A DNA stretch of 64,000 nucleotides from an uncultured Clostridia bacterium (GTDB lineage: Bacteria > Bacillota > Clostridia > Christensenellales > Pumilibacteraceae): the NCBI GenBank assembly GCA_944362615.1, contig CALVTM010000003.1, positions 1 to 64,000 of the forward strand, written 5' to 3'. A model generated the notes under the pieces. It was not told where the DNA came from. It made no database searches and saw only the letters and a list, made by a program, of their open reading frames with translations. The position numbers and the translations under genes are program-made. Shown in pieces: positions 15,476-24,541 of the stretch (position 1 is the stretch's first letter; every line of letters starts with the position of its first letter).

Positions 15476-17475
15476 CTCTTTGCTGCCTTCTTTATGCTCT
15501 TGAGCGCAGCCGCGGCAACGTCCGCAGCCGTGAACTTATTGACCTCAAACAGCGCTTCGGCAGGCGCGGACATTCCGAAATCGTCCTTGCATACCGTCGT
15601 TCCGTCCAGTCCGATATATTTGTTCCAGCAGATCGAGCTGCCCGCCTCAACCGCAACGCGCGCACGCACGGCATCCGGAAGCACCGACTCTTTATACGAA
15701 TCCTTCTGCGACTCAAATTCCTCTATGCACGGCATGGATACGACTCTCGCGTCAATTTCCTTTTCGGCAAGCAGTTTTTTCGCTTCTATGAGCAGATAAA
15801 CTTCACTTCCCGAACCCATAAGTATAACGTCGGGGACAGACTTAGCGCTGTCAGACAGCACATATCCGCCCTTGAGCGCGCCTTCCGCACTCGTTCCTTC
15901 CGGAGAGATCAGCTTCTGACGGCTCGTCACAATCGCAAACGGATGTCTGCCCGTCGACCAGCTCGCATACGCCGCCGCCGTCTCCGTTCCATCGCACGGA
16001 CGATAAACGCGTATATTGGGCAAAGTGCGAAGCATCGCAAGCTGCTCTATCGGCTGATGCGTGGGTCCGTCCTCGCCTACACCTATCGAGTCATGCGAAA
16101 GGATGTAAAGTACGGGTATGTTCATGAGCGCCGCCATTCTCGCGGATCCCTTGAAGTAATCCGCAAACACAAAGAACGTCGCGCAGTAAGGACGTATGCC
16201 TCCGTGCAGGCACATTCCGTTGCATATGCTCGCCATTGCAAGCTCGCGCACTCCGAAATGTATATTCGTTTCTGCAGGCGTTTCCTTGGAATAGAAACCG
16301 CGCTTCGTCATTATCGACATATTGGACGGTCCGAGATCCGCGCTGCCGCCCGCAAGCTCGGGCATACGGTTATCCGCTATCCAGTTCAGCACCGCTCCCG
16401 AATGAGCGCGCGTTGCGGCGTTGCCCTTAGGCGCTGCCGCCCAGAATTCCTCGTCATGGATAAGATCGGGAAACTTGCCTTTGATGCGTCTGGTGAGCTC
16501 CGCGTGCAGTTCGGGGTAAGCCGCTTTATAAGCCCGCATGAGCTTATTCCACTCCGCGCTCGCTCTGGCGCCCTTCTCACACACCTCTTTAGTGAACTCA
16601 GCCGTCGCGGGGAGCGCGGTGAACGGAGGCTGTTTCCAGCCCATTGCCGCTTTCATATCGGCAAGACACTCCGCTCCGAGAGGCGCGCCGTGACAAGCCG
16701 CGCTTGCCGCTTTAGTCGTTCCCCGCCCGATTATCGTGTGTACGATAATGAGCGTCGGGTGCTCTTTATCCGATTTCGCAAGCGTGACCGCTGCACCGAA
16801 AGCATCGGTATCTTCTCCGTCACCCGCGTCTATGACCTGCCAACCCTGGGAAGCGAATCTCTGAGTCATGTCATCGTCAAATACTCCGCTTATATCGCCC
16901 TCTATCGTGACGTCGTTCTTATCGTAAATGACGATCAGTTTACCCAGTCCCCACGATCCGGCAAGACTTGCCGCTTCGTAGCTGAGCCCTTCCATAAGGC
17001 ATCCGTCGCCGCAGAACGCATAAGTGTAATGGTCTATCACCGGAAAACCTTCGCGGTTAAACGTAGACGCAAGTATTTTTTCGGTAAGCGCAAAACCGAC
17101 GGCGTTGCCTATTCCCTGACCAAGCGGTCCGGTGCTCGTCTCCACGCCGGGAGTCGTTCCGTATTCGGGATGTCCGGGCAGCTTGCTGCGCAGCTGTCTG
17201 AACGCCGCAAGATCCTCTTTCGTTATTCCGTAACCGCTAAGGTGCAGTATGCTGTAAAGCATGGCTGACGCGTGACCTGCCGACAATACGAAACGGTCAC
17301 GATCGAAAAACGACGGAGACGCCGGATCATGCTTAAGATACTCTCCGAACAATGCGGACACTACGGGCGCCGCTCCGATGGGCGTACCGGGATGACCGCT
17401 CTTCGCCTTTTCTATCGCTTCGGCAGATAATACTCTGACCGAATCAATCACCGAACTAAGTGTGTTTTTATCCAT
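15472..17475 (-). CDS. tkt: Transketolase
   Basis: TPP enzyme of the pentose phosphate pathway; it also provides erythrose 4-phosphate, a precursor of the shikimate pathway encoded just upstream. Full length (667 residues): SGHPGTPIGAAP at the N-terminus, the TPP/metal motif GDGCLMEGLSYEAAS with the downstream Asn, and the transketolase motif GEDGPTHQPIEQLAMLR. The ATG at 17475 follows aroK by 29 bases, with an AGAGGTG-type ribosome site. Position at the end of the aro operon makes metabolic sense as a supply of substrate. Confidence 0.96.
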   Translation of the reverse strand: MDKNTLSSVIDSVRVLSAEAIEKAKSGHPGTPIGAAPVVSALFGEYLKHDPASPSFFDRDRFVLSAGHASAMLYSILHLSGYGITKEDLAAFRQLRSKLPGHPEYGTTPGVETSTGPLGQGIGNAVGFALTEKILASTFNREGFPVIDHYTYAFCGDGCLMEGLSYEAASLAGSWGLGKLIVIYDKNDVTIEGDISGVFDDDMTQRFASQGWQVIDAGDGEDTDAFGAAVTLAKSDKEHPTLIIVHTIIGRGTTKAASAACHGAPLGAECLADMKAAMGWKQPPFTALPATAEFTKEVCEKGARASAEWNKLMRAYKAAYPELHAELTRRIKGKFPDLIHDEEFWAAAPKGNAATRAHSGAVLNWIADNRMPELAGGSADLGPSNMSIMTKRGFYSKETPAETNIHFGVRELAMASICNGMCLHGGIRPYCATFFVFADYFKGSARMAALMNIPVLYILSHDSIGVGEDGPTHQPIEQLAMLRTLPNIRVYRPCDGTETAAAYASWSTGRHPFAIVTSRQKLISPEGTSAEGALKGGYVLSDSAKSVPDVILMGSGSEVYLLIEAKKLLAEKEIDARVVSMPCIEEFESQKDSYKESVLPDAVRARVAVEAGSSICWNKYIGLDGTTVCKDDFGMSAPAEALFEVNKFTAADVAAAALKSIKKAAKR

Positions 17476-17504
17476 TGTTCACCTCTTTGGGGTCTTTGTC
17501 TGTT

Positions 17505-18017
17505 TTATCTGTTTACCGCCTGTTCATAAGCGGTCTTTATCCGCTCGGCTGCTTCAAGCGGCGTTATATCCGTCGTGTCTATCGTGATGCACGCGCAGTC
17601 TGCATAGCAGCCCTCACGCTCCGCAGCAAGTTTCTTCACCCGTTCAAGCGTGTCTCCCCTGAGCAGCGGACGCGTGTCGTTTCCGCAGCAACGCTCCGCT
17701 ATCCGCTCCGGCGTCGCCGTCAGACGCACGCAGAAACAAGTGCGCTTTATCACTGCTCTGTTCTCTTCGCTGAGCGGCGCTCCGCCGCCGAAAGAGATTA
17801 TCCTGCCCTCTGACGCGCACTCGCGGGCGACAATCTCGCGCTCCCTTGCGCGGAAATATTCCTCGCCCTTGCGCTCAAACGTACTGCTTATGCTGTCGCC
17901 CTCTTCACGCTCGAATACCTCATCGGTATCCACAAGCTCCATGCCCGTCAGACGGGCAAGCTCTCTGCCTACGGTGGACTTCATAGTCCCCGGCATACCC
18001 GTAAGCCCGATATTCAC
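17505..18017 (-). CDS. aroK: Shikimate kinase with altered P-loop
   Basis: Phosphorylates shikimate at O3. 170 residues; the shikimate-binding features are all there: DTDEVF, FRAREREI, FGGGAP and the lid TRPLLRGD. The Walker A loop reads GMPGTMKST, so the glycine just before the catalytic lysine (GxxxxGK) is methionine (M12); I checked this in the DNA (ATG codon). The GTG start overlaps the aroQ stop by 4 bases. The paralog at 1190-1696 has an intact P-loop but lacks the shikimate motifs. From context this copy is the pathway enzyme. Confidence 0.88.
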   Translation of the reverse strand: MNIGLTGMPGTMKSTVGRELARLTGMELVDTDEVFEREEGDSISSTFERKGEEYFRAREREIVARECASEGRIISFGGGAPLSEENRAVIKRTCFCVRLTATPERIAERCCGNDTRPLLRGDTLERVKKLAAEREGCYADCACITIDTTDITPLEAAERIKTAYEQAVNR

Positions 18018-18463
18018 TTCGCTTTCCTCTCAAGTATGCCTTTTACCGCAAGGCACGCAAGCTTATAACTGTCCGCACCGAAACCGCATATGACTCCGTC
18101 GCAGCTCGCGGCAAGTACGGACTTGTGTCTGAACTCGTCGCGCGCGTGGACATTGGAAATATGCACTTCCACTTTCGGGACCTTCACACAAGGCAGCGCG
18201 TCGCCTATCGCGTACGAATAATGCGTATATGCGCCCGCGTTAAGTACGATTCCGTCCGCACCGTACTTCGTACGCACCTGATGAATCGCTTTTATTATCT
18301 CACCCTCTGTCTCCGATTGGAAAAACTCGGTCTCAATACCGTGATCGGCACACCATCCGGCAATATCCGCATTCATGTCCGCCAGCGTCTGTTCGCCGTA
18401 TATCTCCTTTTCCCTTGATCCGAGCATGCTGAGGTTCGGACCGTTGATGATGAGTATTTTCAT
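18014..18463 (-). CDS. aroQ: 3-dehydroquinate dehydratase, type II
   Basis: Third step of the shikimate pathway. 149 residues, the flavodoxin-like type II fold: INGPNLSMLGSRE at the N-terminus, catalytic Tyr in IYGEQTL, NAGAYTHYS, and the catalytic His region EVHISNVHARDEFRHKS. Overlaps aroE upstream and aroK downstream by 4 bases each, indicating tight translational coupling. Confidence 0.96.
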   Translation of the reverse strand: MKILIINGPNLSMLGSREKEIYGEQTLADMNADIAGWCADHGIETEFFQSETEGEIIKAIHQVRTKYGADGIVLNAGAYTHYSYAIGDALPCVKVPKVEVHISNVHARDEFRHKSVLAASCDGVICGFGADSYKLACLAVKGILERKAK

Positions 18464-19260
18464 GCCTGTTTCTCCTTGGCTTTTATCGCCTGTTCAGCTG
18501 CAGCGCGCAGCCTGAGTCTGTCACCGCTTCTGCCCGTGAATATCTCGTCCGCTATTATAGCCTGATATATCAGCATACCCAGACCGTTGGACGTCTTTGC
18601 GCCCGCCGCCTCGCACGCTGTCATCAGCGGCGTCACTTCGGGCGAATACACTATGTCGTATGCGTATCTGAGTGCGCTCGTATCCGTCCCTTCGGGAAGT
18701 GCCGGAGCGTCCGCCGACGGAGTCGCACAATTGACAATGATCTCCGCTCTGCCCGCTTCCGCCGCGCTTTTTACCGCGCGCATCCCGAACTTCGCCGCAA
18801 GCGCTTCCGCCTTTGAGTGAGTGCGGTTGATGACCGCCACTTCGCTCCCGAGCTTTTTCAGCGCACACGCTACGGCTTCCGCCGCGCCGCCCGCGCCTAT
18901 CATAAGTACTCTTGCTCCGCTCACATCGCCCGCAAGCTCCATGAGCGCCGCCGCAAAACCGTCCGCATCCGTGTTGTATCCCACCGCGCCGCTTCCGCCG
19001 CACTTAACTACATTTACGGCATCCAGTCCGCCCGTCTCAAGACGGCTCAGAAAAGGTATTATATCCCGCTTGAACGGCTTCGTCACATTGAACCCGTCGT
19101 ACTCGCGGAGCATTGCGGGTACTGCCGCCGCAAATTCACCGGCAGGGATATCCCTGACCCCGTACTCCGCTTCTACGCCCATTGCGCCGAGCACCGCCGT
19201 ATGTATTACAGGAGATAAAGTATAACTTATTCCGCTTCCCGTTACGCATAATTTCAGCAT
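18460..19260 (-). CDS. aroE: Shikimate dehydrogenase
   Basis: NADPH-dependent reduction of 3-dehydroshikimate. 266 residues: shikimate-binding YTLSPVIHTA, catalytic Lys in FNVTKPFK, GYNTDADGF, and the NADP loop MIGAGGAAEAV followed by VINRTHSKA (Arg for the 2'-phosphate). Overlaps aroA by 7 bases and aroQ by 4. Confidence 0.95.
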   Translation of the reverse strand: MLKLCVTGSGISYTLSPVIHTAVLGAMGVEAEYGVRDIPAGEFAAAVPAMLREYDGFNVTKPFKRDIIPFLSRLETGGLDAVNVVKCGGSGAVGYNTDADGFAAALMELAGDVSGARVLMIGAGGAAEAVACALKKLGSEVAVINRTHSKAEALAAKFGMRAVKSAAEAGRAEIIVNCATPSADAPALPEGTDTSALRYAYDIVYSPEVTPLMTACEAAGAKTSNGLGMLIYQAIIADEIFTGRSGDRLRLRAAAEQAIKAKEKQA

Positions 19261-20498
19261 ATTGTCTCCCAGAAGCCCGGATAGCTTATTGCCGCGCTGT
19301 CCGCGCCCGTTATCTCACAGCCGTTCCTGCTGCCGAGCGCACCTATTGCGGCGCTCATCGCTATGCGGTGATCCCCGAACGAGTCCACTTTGCCGCCCGT
19401 GAGTCCGCCTCTGCCTTTTATTATCATTCCGTCCGGACGGGTCTCCACCTCTCCGCCCATTGCGCGGATCATCGCGGCGGTCGTCTCTATCCTGTCCGAT
19501 TCCTTGACTCTCAGTTCGCCCGCGCCGCTTATTACGCTGTCGCCTTCGGCATACGCCGCGACTATCGCAAGCAGGGGGATCTCGTCTATCAGAGACGGTA
19601 CGTCCTTTTCGGTTATCGTGAACGGCCGCAGCTCTCCGCATCTGACCGCGGTTATATCACCGTACGGCTCCGCGCCGCATCCGGGATTGTCCGTCGTTAT
19701 CTCCATACCCATGGAGGAAAGCACGTCCAGCACTCCGGTGCGCGTCGGGTTGAGCCCTACTCCTCTCACCGTCACTCTGCCGTCTTTTACCACTGCCGCC
19801 GCGCCGAGCAGAAACGCCGCGCTCGATATGTCTCCGGGAACGCGTACGTCCAGCGAATGCAATTCGCTCCGCTTCACGCTCACCGTAAGCCCGTTACGCA
19901 TGATATCCGCGCCCATGGCTTTGAGCATAAGTTCCGTATGATCCCGCGAAAGCGTACGCTCTGTGACCTTCGTCACTCCGTCCGCTCCTATGCCCGCAAG
20001 AAGTATAGCACTCTTTACCTGCGCGCTAGCTACGGACATCATATAGTCTATACCGTGAAGCGCCGCCGGACGAACGGATATAGGAACTTTGCCGTCCGTA
20101 GTCGTCACATCCGCGCCCATAAGCGACAGAGGTCCGGTCACCCGTTTCATCGGGCGCGTCCGCAGACTGTCGTCGCCGTCTATCGTCGCGCTTACTCCGC
20201 GCCCGGCAAGAAGCCCGGTCAGCAGCCTGGTCGTCGTACCGGAATTGCCGGCGTCCAGCACTGCGTCCCGGAAACATGCGGTGCCGCGCACCTTTACGGT
20301 GCTTCCGTCCACTTCTATGCGCGCGCCGAGCCGCTCCATACAAGCTATCGTAGACCGGCAGTCGCCGCCCAGAAGAGCATTCGTTATCACAGCACTGCCT
20401 TCCGCCGCCGCGTTGAACATGACCGCTCTGTGAGTTATGCTCTTGTCCGGCGCCGTCTCAAGCGTTTTATCGAATGATTTCAGAGGACGGATAAACAT
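19254..20498 (-). CDS. aroA: 3-phosphoshikimate 1-carboxyvinyltransferase (EPSP synthase)
   Basis: Condenses shikimate 3-phosphate with PEP. 414 residues, two-domain inverse alpha/beta fold. APDKSITHRAVMF holds the PEP/S3P-binding Lys-Ser, LDAGNSGTTTRLLTGLLAG is the PEP loop, and KESDRIETTAAMI and DHRIAMSAAI are near the C-terminus. The GNSGTT form of the loop is closer to class II (less glyphosate-sensitive) enzymes than to the class I GNAGTAMR; this is a motif reading only. Overlaps aroB by 19 bases. Confidence 0.95.
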   Translation of the reverse strand: MFIRPLKSFDKTLETAPDKSITHRAVMFNAAAEGSAVITNALLGGDCRSTIACMERLGARIEVDGSTVKVRGTACFRDAVLDAGNSGTTTRLLTGLLAGRGVSATIDGDDSLRTRPMKRVTGPLSLMGADVTTTDGKVPISVRPAALHGIDYMMSVASAQVKSAILLAGIGADGVTKVTERTLSRDHTELMLKAMGADIMRNGLTVSVKRSELHSLDVRVPGDISSAAFLLGAAAVVKDGRVTVRGVGLNPTRTGVLDVLSSMGMEITTDNPGCGAEPYGDITAVRCGELRPFTITEKDVPSLIDEIPLLAIVAAYAEGDSVISGAGELRVKESDRIETTAAMIRAMGGEVETRPDGMIIKGRGGLTGGKVDSFGDHRIAMSAAIGALGSRNGCEITGADSAAISYPGFWETIC

Positions 20499-21475
20499 CT
20501 GTTCAGTCTCCTTTCAAACTCATCCGGCGTAACGCGCTTTTCTTCCACGTTGCCGCCACCCGTCGGAAGCATGACAACTATTTCGCCGCCCGTGTTTTTC
20601 TTATCCGCACGCGCTGTCGCCGTTATCTCCTCCGCTTTTACGGGAGGAAATCTGTGACGGCATACCTTACCGCACAACTCCCGCACTTCCGCATAGTATG
20701 CGCCGTCCAGCTCTTCTTCAAACATCGCCGCTTCCGCGCGCAGTCCGAGAGCGACGTACTCGCCGTGCGAAAGACGGAACCCGTCCAGCCGCTCGACCGC
20801 GTGACCTACCGTGTGACCGGCGTTCAGGCGCTTGCGCAGTCCGCTCTCTTTGAAATCCGCGCCGACTACGCTCTCTTTGTACCTTACCGACATCTCTATC
20901 AGTCTGTACGCCGACTTTCCGCGCGATATAAGGTCGTCAATGTTCTTTACCGTTTCGGCAAATATGTCTTTATCGAGCAATGCGTGCTTTATCATCTCGC
21001 CGCAGCCGCACAGCCATTCGCGTTCGGGCAGCGTGCGCAGGAAATCCGTACATACGATCACCTGTTCCGGCATATGGAACGCGCCCGCGACGTTCTTGTA
21101 ACCGCCTACATCCACGCCCGTTTTACCGCCGATGCCGCTGTCTACCATCGCAAGCAGAGTAGTCGGTACGTTTATCCATCTGACGCCGCGCATAAAACTC
21201 GCCGCGGCATAACCGGCAGTGTCACCGACTACGCCTCCGCCTATCGCAACAAGCGTCGTCTGTCTGTCACAGCCCGCCTCCACCATATCGGATATTATCT
21301 GTCCGACGGTCTCAAGCGTCTTATGCTTCTCTCCTGCCGCTATGACCGTATGACGCGTACCGCCGAATAAAGACGGGTACAGTTCGTAGACGTTATAGTC
21401 CGTTACCGCGTATACGTTCCTGCCGGAAAGCAGACCTGCTATTGTTATGCTGTCCGTTATCTGAGCCGCGTTCAT
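20480..21475 (-). CDS. aroB: 3-dehydroquinate synthase
   Basis: Cyclises DAHP to 3-dehydroquinate using NAD+ and Zn2+. 331 residues: AIGGGVVGDTAGYAAA, NVPTTLLAMVDSGIGGK, and the metal-binding segments CGEMIKHALL and AGHTVGHAVERL plus SHGEYVALG. Length is slightly short at the N-terminus compared with enteric enzymes. It overlaps aroC by 4 bases. The DAHP synthase that would feed it is not in the window. Confidence 0.95.
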   Translation of the reverse strand: MNAAQITDSITIAGLLSGRNVYAVTDYNVYELYPSLFGGTRHTVIAAGEKHKTLETVGQIISDMVEAGCDRQTTLVAIGGGVVGDTAGYAAASFMRGVRWINVPTTLLAMVDSGIGGKTGVDVGGYKNVAGAFHMPEQVIVCTDFLRTLPEREWLCGCGEMIKHALLDKDIFAETVKNIDDLISRGKSAYRLIEMSVRYKESVVGADFKESGLRKRLNAGHTVGHAVERLDGFRLSHGEYVALGLRAEAAMFEEELDGAYYAEVRELCGKVCRHRFPPVKAEEITATARADKKNTGGEIVVMLPTGGGNVEEKRVTPDEFERRLNRCLSVL

Positions 21476-22524
21476 TTCTGCCTTCTCTCGCTTACGCGAC
21501 TCTTAAGCTCGTCTATCGTGTCGCCGCCGAACGTGTCCAGAAGAGCGGTGAGCGTCGCTATCGCTATGACGCTCTCGACAACAACGGTCGCCGCTTCGAG
21601 AACGCATACGTCGCTACGCTCCGTCGCCGCTTTTGTCGCCTCGCCCGTTGACATGTCCACCGTGCGCAATGCGTTCATCAGCGTCGGAATGGGCTTGAAT
21701 GAAGCGGTGAGCACTATGTCTTCTCCGTTGCTCATGCCCGCGTCTATACCGCCCGCACGGTTGGTATGCCTGCCGTCAGTGAATATCTCGTCATGAGCCT
21801 CACTGCCTTTCATGTACGCAAGCTTGCTGCCGAGACCTATCCCCACAGCCTTGACCGCATTGACGCCCATAAGGTAAAACGCATAAAGCGCGTCCAGACG
21901 ACGGTCATACTGCACATAGCTGCCAACGCCGAGCGGCATGCCCTTTATCGTGACTTCCACTTCTCCGCCGAGAGTGTCGCCCGCCGCCTTTGCCCTGTCT
22001 ATCGCGGCATGCTGCTCCTCAATTTCGGTATAACCGCACACATGGAGCACCTTGCTTTCTATCGTGATACCGACGGCTTCAAGCACCTGACGGCATATGG
22101 CGCCGCCCGCGACTCTTGCCGCCGTCTCTCTCGCACTCGCACGCTCAAGCACCGGACGGGCGTTATCCCCGAACCCGTACTTCTTTATGCCCGTAAGATC
22201 GGCATGACCGGGACGGACGCGGGTGAGCTTTTTAAGGGATATATCCCCCGTTACCGGATCCATTACGCTCGTCCAGTTCGCATGGTCACGGTTCTTTATG
22301 AAATATGCTACCGGGCTCGCAAGCGTAACGCCGCCGTTCAGCCCGCTCAGCACCTCTATCTTATCCGTCTCTATCTTCTGCCTGTCGCCTCTGCCGTATC
22401 CGCCCTGACGGCGCGCAAGCTCTTCATTCACTCTTTCAATATCTATCCGGACACCGGAGGGAAGTCCCTCGAGTATTCCGACAAGTCCTATTCCGTGGCT
22501 TTCTCCTGCAGTAAGCAATCTCAT
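21472..22524 (-). CDS. aroC: Chorismate synthase
   Basis: Last step of the shikimate pathway; needs reduced FMN. 350 residues: GESHGIGLVGILEGLPSG, QGGYGRGDRQKIETD, SARETAARVAGGAI and GRHTNRAGGIDAGMSNGE are family signatures. No fused NADPH-flavin oxidoreductase, so it is the monofunctional bacterial form. Overlaps tyrA by 4 bases. Confidence 0.96.
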   Translation of the reverse strand: MRLLTAGESHGIGLVGILEGLPSGVRIDIERVNEELARRQGGYGRGDRQKIETDKIEVLSGLNGGVTLASPVAYFIKNRDHANWTSVMDPVTGDISLKKLTRVRPGHADLTGIKKYGFGDNARPVLERASARETAARVAGGAICRQVLEAVGITIESKVLHVCGYTEIEEQHAAIDRAKAAGDTLGGEVEVTIKGMPLGVGSYVQYDRRLDALYAFYLMGVNAVKAVGIGLGSKLAYMKGSEAHDEIFTDGRHTNRAGGIDAGMSNGEDIVLTASFKPIPTLMNALRTVDMSTGEATKAATERSDVCVLEAATVVVESVIAIATLTALLDTFGGDTIDELKSRVSERRQK

Positions 22525-23525
22525 GATAAGATCTCCTTTGCCTTTTTACAGTCTTTTTCGTCCTTCATTTCCAGTCTGAGCGCACCGCCCGTTCCCTCAC
22601 GCGAATGCACGACGGAGAGGTTCTCTATGCTTATTCCCTCGGCGGTCAGCTTCGTAAGCACCCTCGCTATCGAACCGACGCAGTCGGGTACGTCCACATA
22701 CAGAATGTATCCGTTCGGATATTTTTTAGCATGGGCTATTTTGTCGCGCTTGGCTTTTGCTCGCGCAAGAAACGGAGTTATGTCTCTGCCGCCGGCAATG
22801 TCGTCGCGCAGCGCTTTCAATGTCGATATATACGCGTCCATATCCGTCACAATGTTATCGCGGTTCATCTTTGCAACGGTGTTCCAGAATTCCGGAGAAG
22901 AGGACGCTATGCGCGTCGTATCCATAAAACCGCTGCCCACTATCTCTTCATCGCCCGTGGTCGCGCTGTCCACAAGAGAATACGCCGCCATGTGTACGAG
23001 ATGGGATATCTTGCATACGAGTTTGTCGTGCGCTTCCGCATCCATGAGTACAGGCAATGCGCCCGCTTCACGGACGAGCTCCGTCATGTATTCAAGCGCG
23101 GTTTTGTCGCCGTTGTAGTCCGTCAGGATATAATACGCATTCTCAAGCAGACGCTCTTTTGCCGCGCGTATCCCGCTCTTTTCCGTTCCCGCCATCGGAT
23201 GACCGCCTATCACGCGCCCTTTTATTCCGCGGAGTATACCTTTCACGCTGCCGACATCGGATATTATTTTATCCGGATATGCCGCCGCAAGATTCTCCAC
23301 CGTTTCACGCACGATCGAAAGCGGAGTGCATACGATGAGCGCAGTACAGTCACCGAAATCGTCCGTTCCGGACGCTATCTCGTCCGCTATACCGGCGGAA
23401 AGCGCGTACTCCGCGTCCTCACTCCTGTGCACCATGCCTTTCACGACATACCTGCCGCGCAGAGCCATGCCGAGCGAACCGCCTATCAGCCCCAGACCGA
23501 TTATGCCTATTTTATCCTTAGCCAT
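22521..23525 (-). CDS. tyrA: Prephenate dehydrogenase with C-terminal ACT domain
   Basis: Converts prephenate to 4-hydroxyphenylpyruvate for tyrosine. NAD-binding loop IIGLGLIGGSLGMAL at the N-terminus, catalytic His in GGHPMAGTEKSG, and an ACT domain over about the last 65 residues (YVDVPDCVGSIARVL), implying allosteric control by an aromatic amino acid. The frame is open from 23561, but that codon lies inside the promoter; the ATG at 23525 (334 residues) begins at the conserved MAKDKIGIIG. There is no Shine-Dalgarno sequence and the -10 element ends only 7 bases before the ATG, so the mRNA is probably leaderless. First gene of the aro operon. Confidence 0.93.
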   Translation of the reverse strand: MAKDKIGIIGLGLIGGSLGMALRGRYVVKGMVHRSEDAEYALSAGIADEIASGTDDFGDCTALIVCTPLSIVRETVENLAAAYPDKIISDVGSVKGILRGIKGRVIGGHPMAGTEKSGIRAAKERLLENAYYILTDYNGDKTALEYMTELVREAGALPVLMDAEAHDKLVCKISHLVHMAAYSLVDSATTGDEEIVGSGFMDTTRIASSSPEFWNTVAKMNRDNIVTDMDAYISTLKALRDDIAGGRDITPFLARAKAKRDKIAHAKKYPNGYILYVDVPDCVGSIARVLTKLTAEGISIENLSVVHSREGTGGALRLEMKDEKDCKKAKEILS

Positions 23526-23532
23526 AATATAA

Positions 23533-23561
23533 ATTATATCACCATGAGCGGAAAATGGCAA
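23533..23561 (-). promoter_or_regulatory. aro operon promoter with leaderless start
   Basis: Minus strand: TTGCCA (23561-23556), 17-base spacer, TATAAT (23538-23533), then 7 bases to the tyrA ATG. Transcription should begin at or next to the A of the start codon. Confidence 0.7.
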
Positions 23562-23634
23562 ATATATAAAGGGCGCGCAAACGCATTTATACGCCCGCAG
23601 GAAAAAATTTTCACCGAAAATTTCCGTCTACCCC

Positions 23635-23663
23635 TTGCACTGCGGAGCGATATATGTTAAAAT
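23635..23663 (+). promoter_or_regulatory. Promoter of the kinase-hydrogenase cluster
   Basis: TTGCAC (23635-23640), 17-base spacer, TAAAAT (23658-23663), 28 bases before the kinase-like gene. It is the only clear promoter seen ahead of the hydrogenase genes. Confidence 0.6.
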
Positions 23664-23691
23664 ATAAAATAAAACGATAACGGAGACTATG

Positions 23692-24447
23692 ATGGAAGAA
23701 AAAAACAGAAAGGTCCTCGCGGTCAGAACGTCTAAGATCATCTACCGCGAAGGCGATACCGTTCTTAAGGTTTTTGACACTAATTATTCCAAAGCAGACG
23801 TGCTGAACGAAGCTCTGAATCAGGCAAGAGTGGAAGAGACGGGACTTAATATACCCCGTCTTATCGACGTGCTTGTCGAAAACGGAAAATGGGCTATACA
23901 TTCCGAATACGTAGAAGGCGTCACGCTCGAACGGATGATGAACGAAAACCCAGAAAAAACGGATGAATATCTTGAGCTCTTTGTGAATCTGCAGCTCGAA
24001 GTACACGAAAAACGCGCTCCGCTGCTTGCCAAGCTTAAGGATAAGATGGATCGCAAGATCTGCGAAACCGACCTTGACGCGACGATAAGATACGAACTGC
24101 ATACCGCGCTCGAGAGCATGCCCAAGCATAAAAAACTGTGCCACGGGGATTTCAACCCGACAAATATAGTCATTACGGCAAACGGTACGCCGTATATCCT
24201 GGACTGGGCGCATGCGACGCAGGGCAACGCGTCCGCGGACGTCGCTCAGACTTACCTGCTGTTCAAGCTTGCCGGAAAGGACGATATCGCCGAAAAGTAT
24301 ATCGATCTGTTCTGCGAAAAAACGGGTACGGAGAAAAAGTATATCCAGAAATGGCTGCCCATCGTTGCGGCGGCTCAGTCCGTCAAAGGCAAGCCGGAAG
24401 AACGCGAACTTCTGCTCAAGTGGGCTAACGTCGTGGATTACGAGTAA
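23692..24447 (+). CDS. Choline/aminoglycoside kinase-like phosphotransferase
   Basis: A 251-residue protein with the APH/choline kinase fold: N-lobe with GDTVLKVF (ATP Lys), hinge IHSEYVEGVTLERMM, catalytic loop LCHGDFNPTNIVI (Asp in HGDFNPTN, about residue 153) and metal-binding ILDWAHAT. Substrate cannot be told; small-molecule kinases of this fold act on sugars, choline, homoserine or drugs. An ATG at 23689 is possible, but 23692 has better spacing (6 bases) from GGAG at 23682-23685. It lies 95 bases upstream of the hydrogenase genes on the same strand and probably shares their promoter. Confidence 0.8.
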   Translation: MEEKNRKVLAVRTSKIIYREGDTVLKVFDTNYSKADVLNEALNQARVEETGLNIPRLIDVLVENGKWAIHSEYVEGVTLERMMNENPEKTDEYLELFVNLQLEVHEKRAPLLAKLKDKMDRKICETDLDATIRYELHTALESMPKHKKLCHGDFNPTNIVITANGTPYILDWAHATQGNASADVAQTYLLFKLAGKDDIAEKYIDLFCEKTGTEKKYIQKWLPIVAAAQSVKGKPEERELLLKWANVVDYE

Positions 24448-24541
24448 TATGCCCGCCGGCACTGCCGGTAAGATCTGATACGCATATATACATAAGAACC
24501 GCCGCATGAGCGGTCAACATACAAAAAATAACGGAGTATTG

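Noticed and set aside
15943..17268. 441-residue plus-strand frame over tkt
   Set aside because: Arg/Tyr/Ser-rich antisense frame of a clear transketolase.
19182..20477. 431-residue plus-strand frame over aroA
   Set aside because: Antisense of EPSP synthase; no motifs.
21766..23118. 450-residue plus-strand frame over aroC and tyrA
   Set aside because: Antisense frame crossing two well-supported genes.
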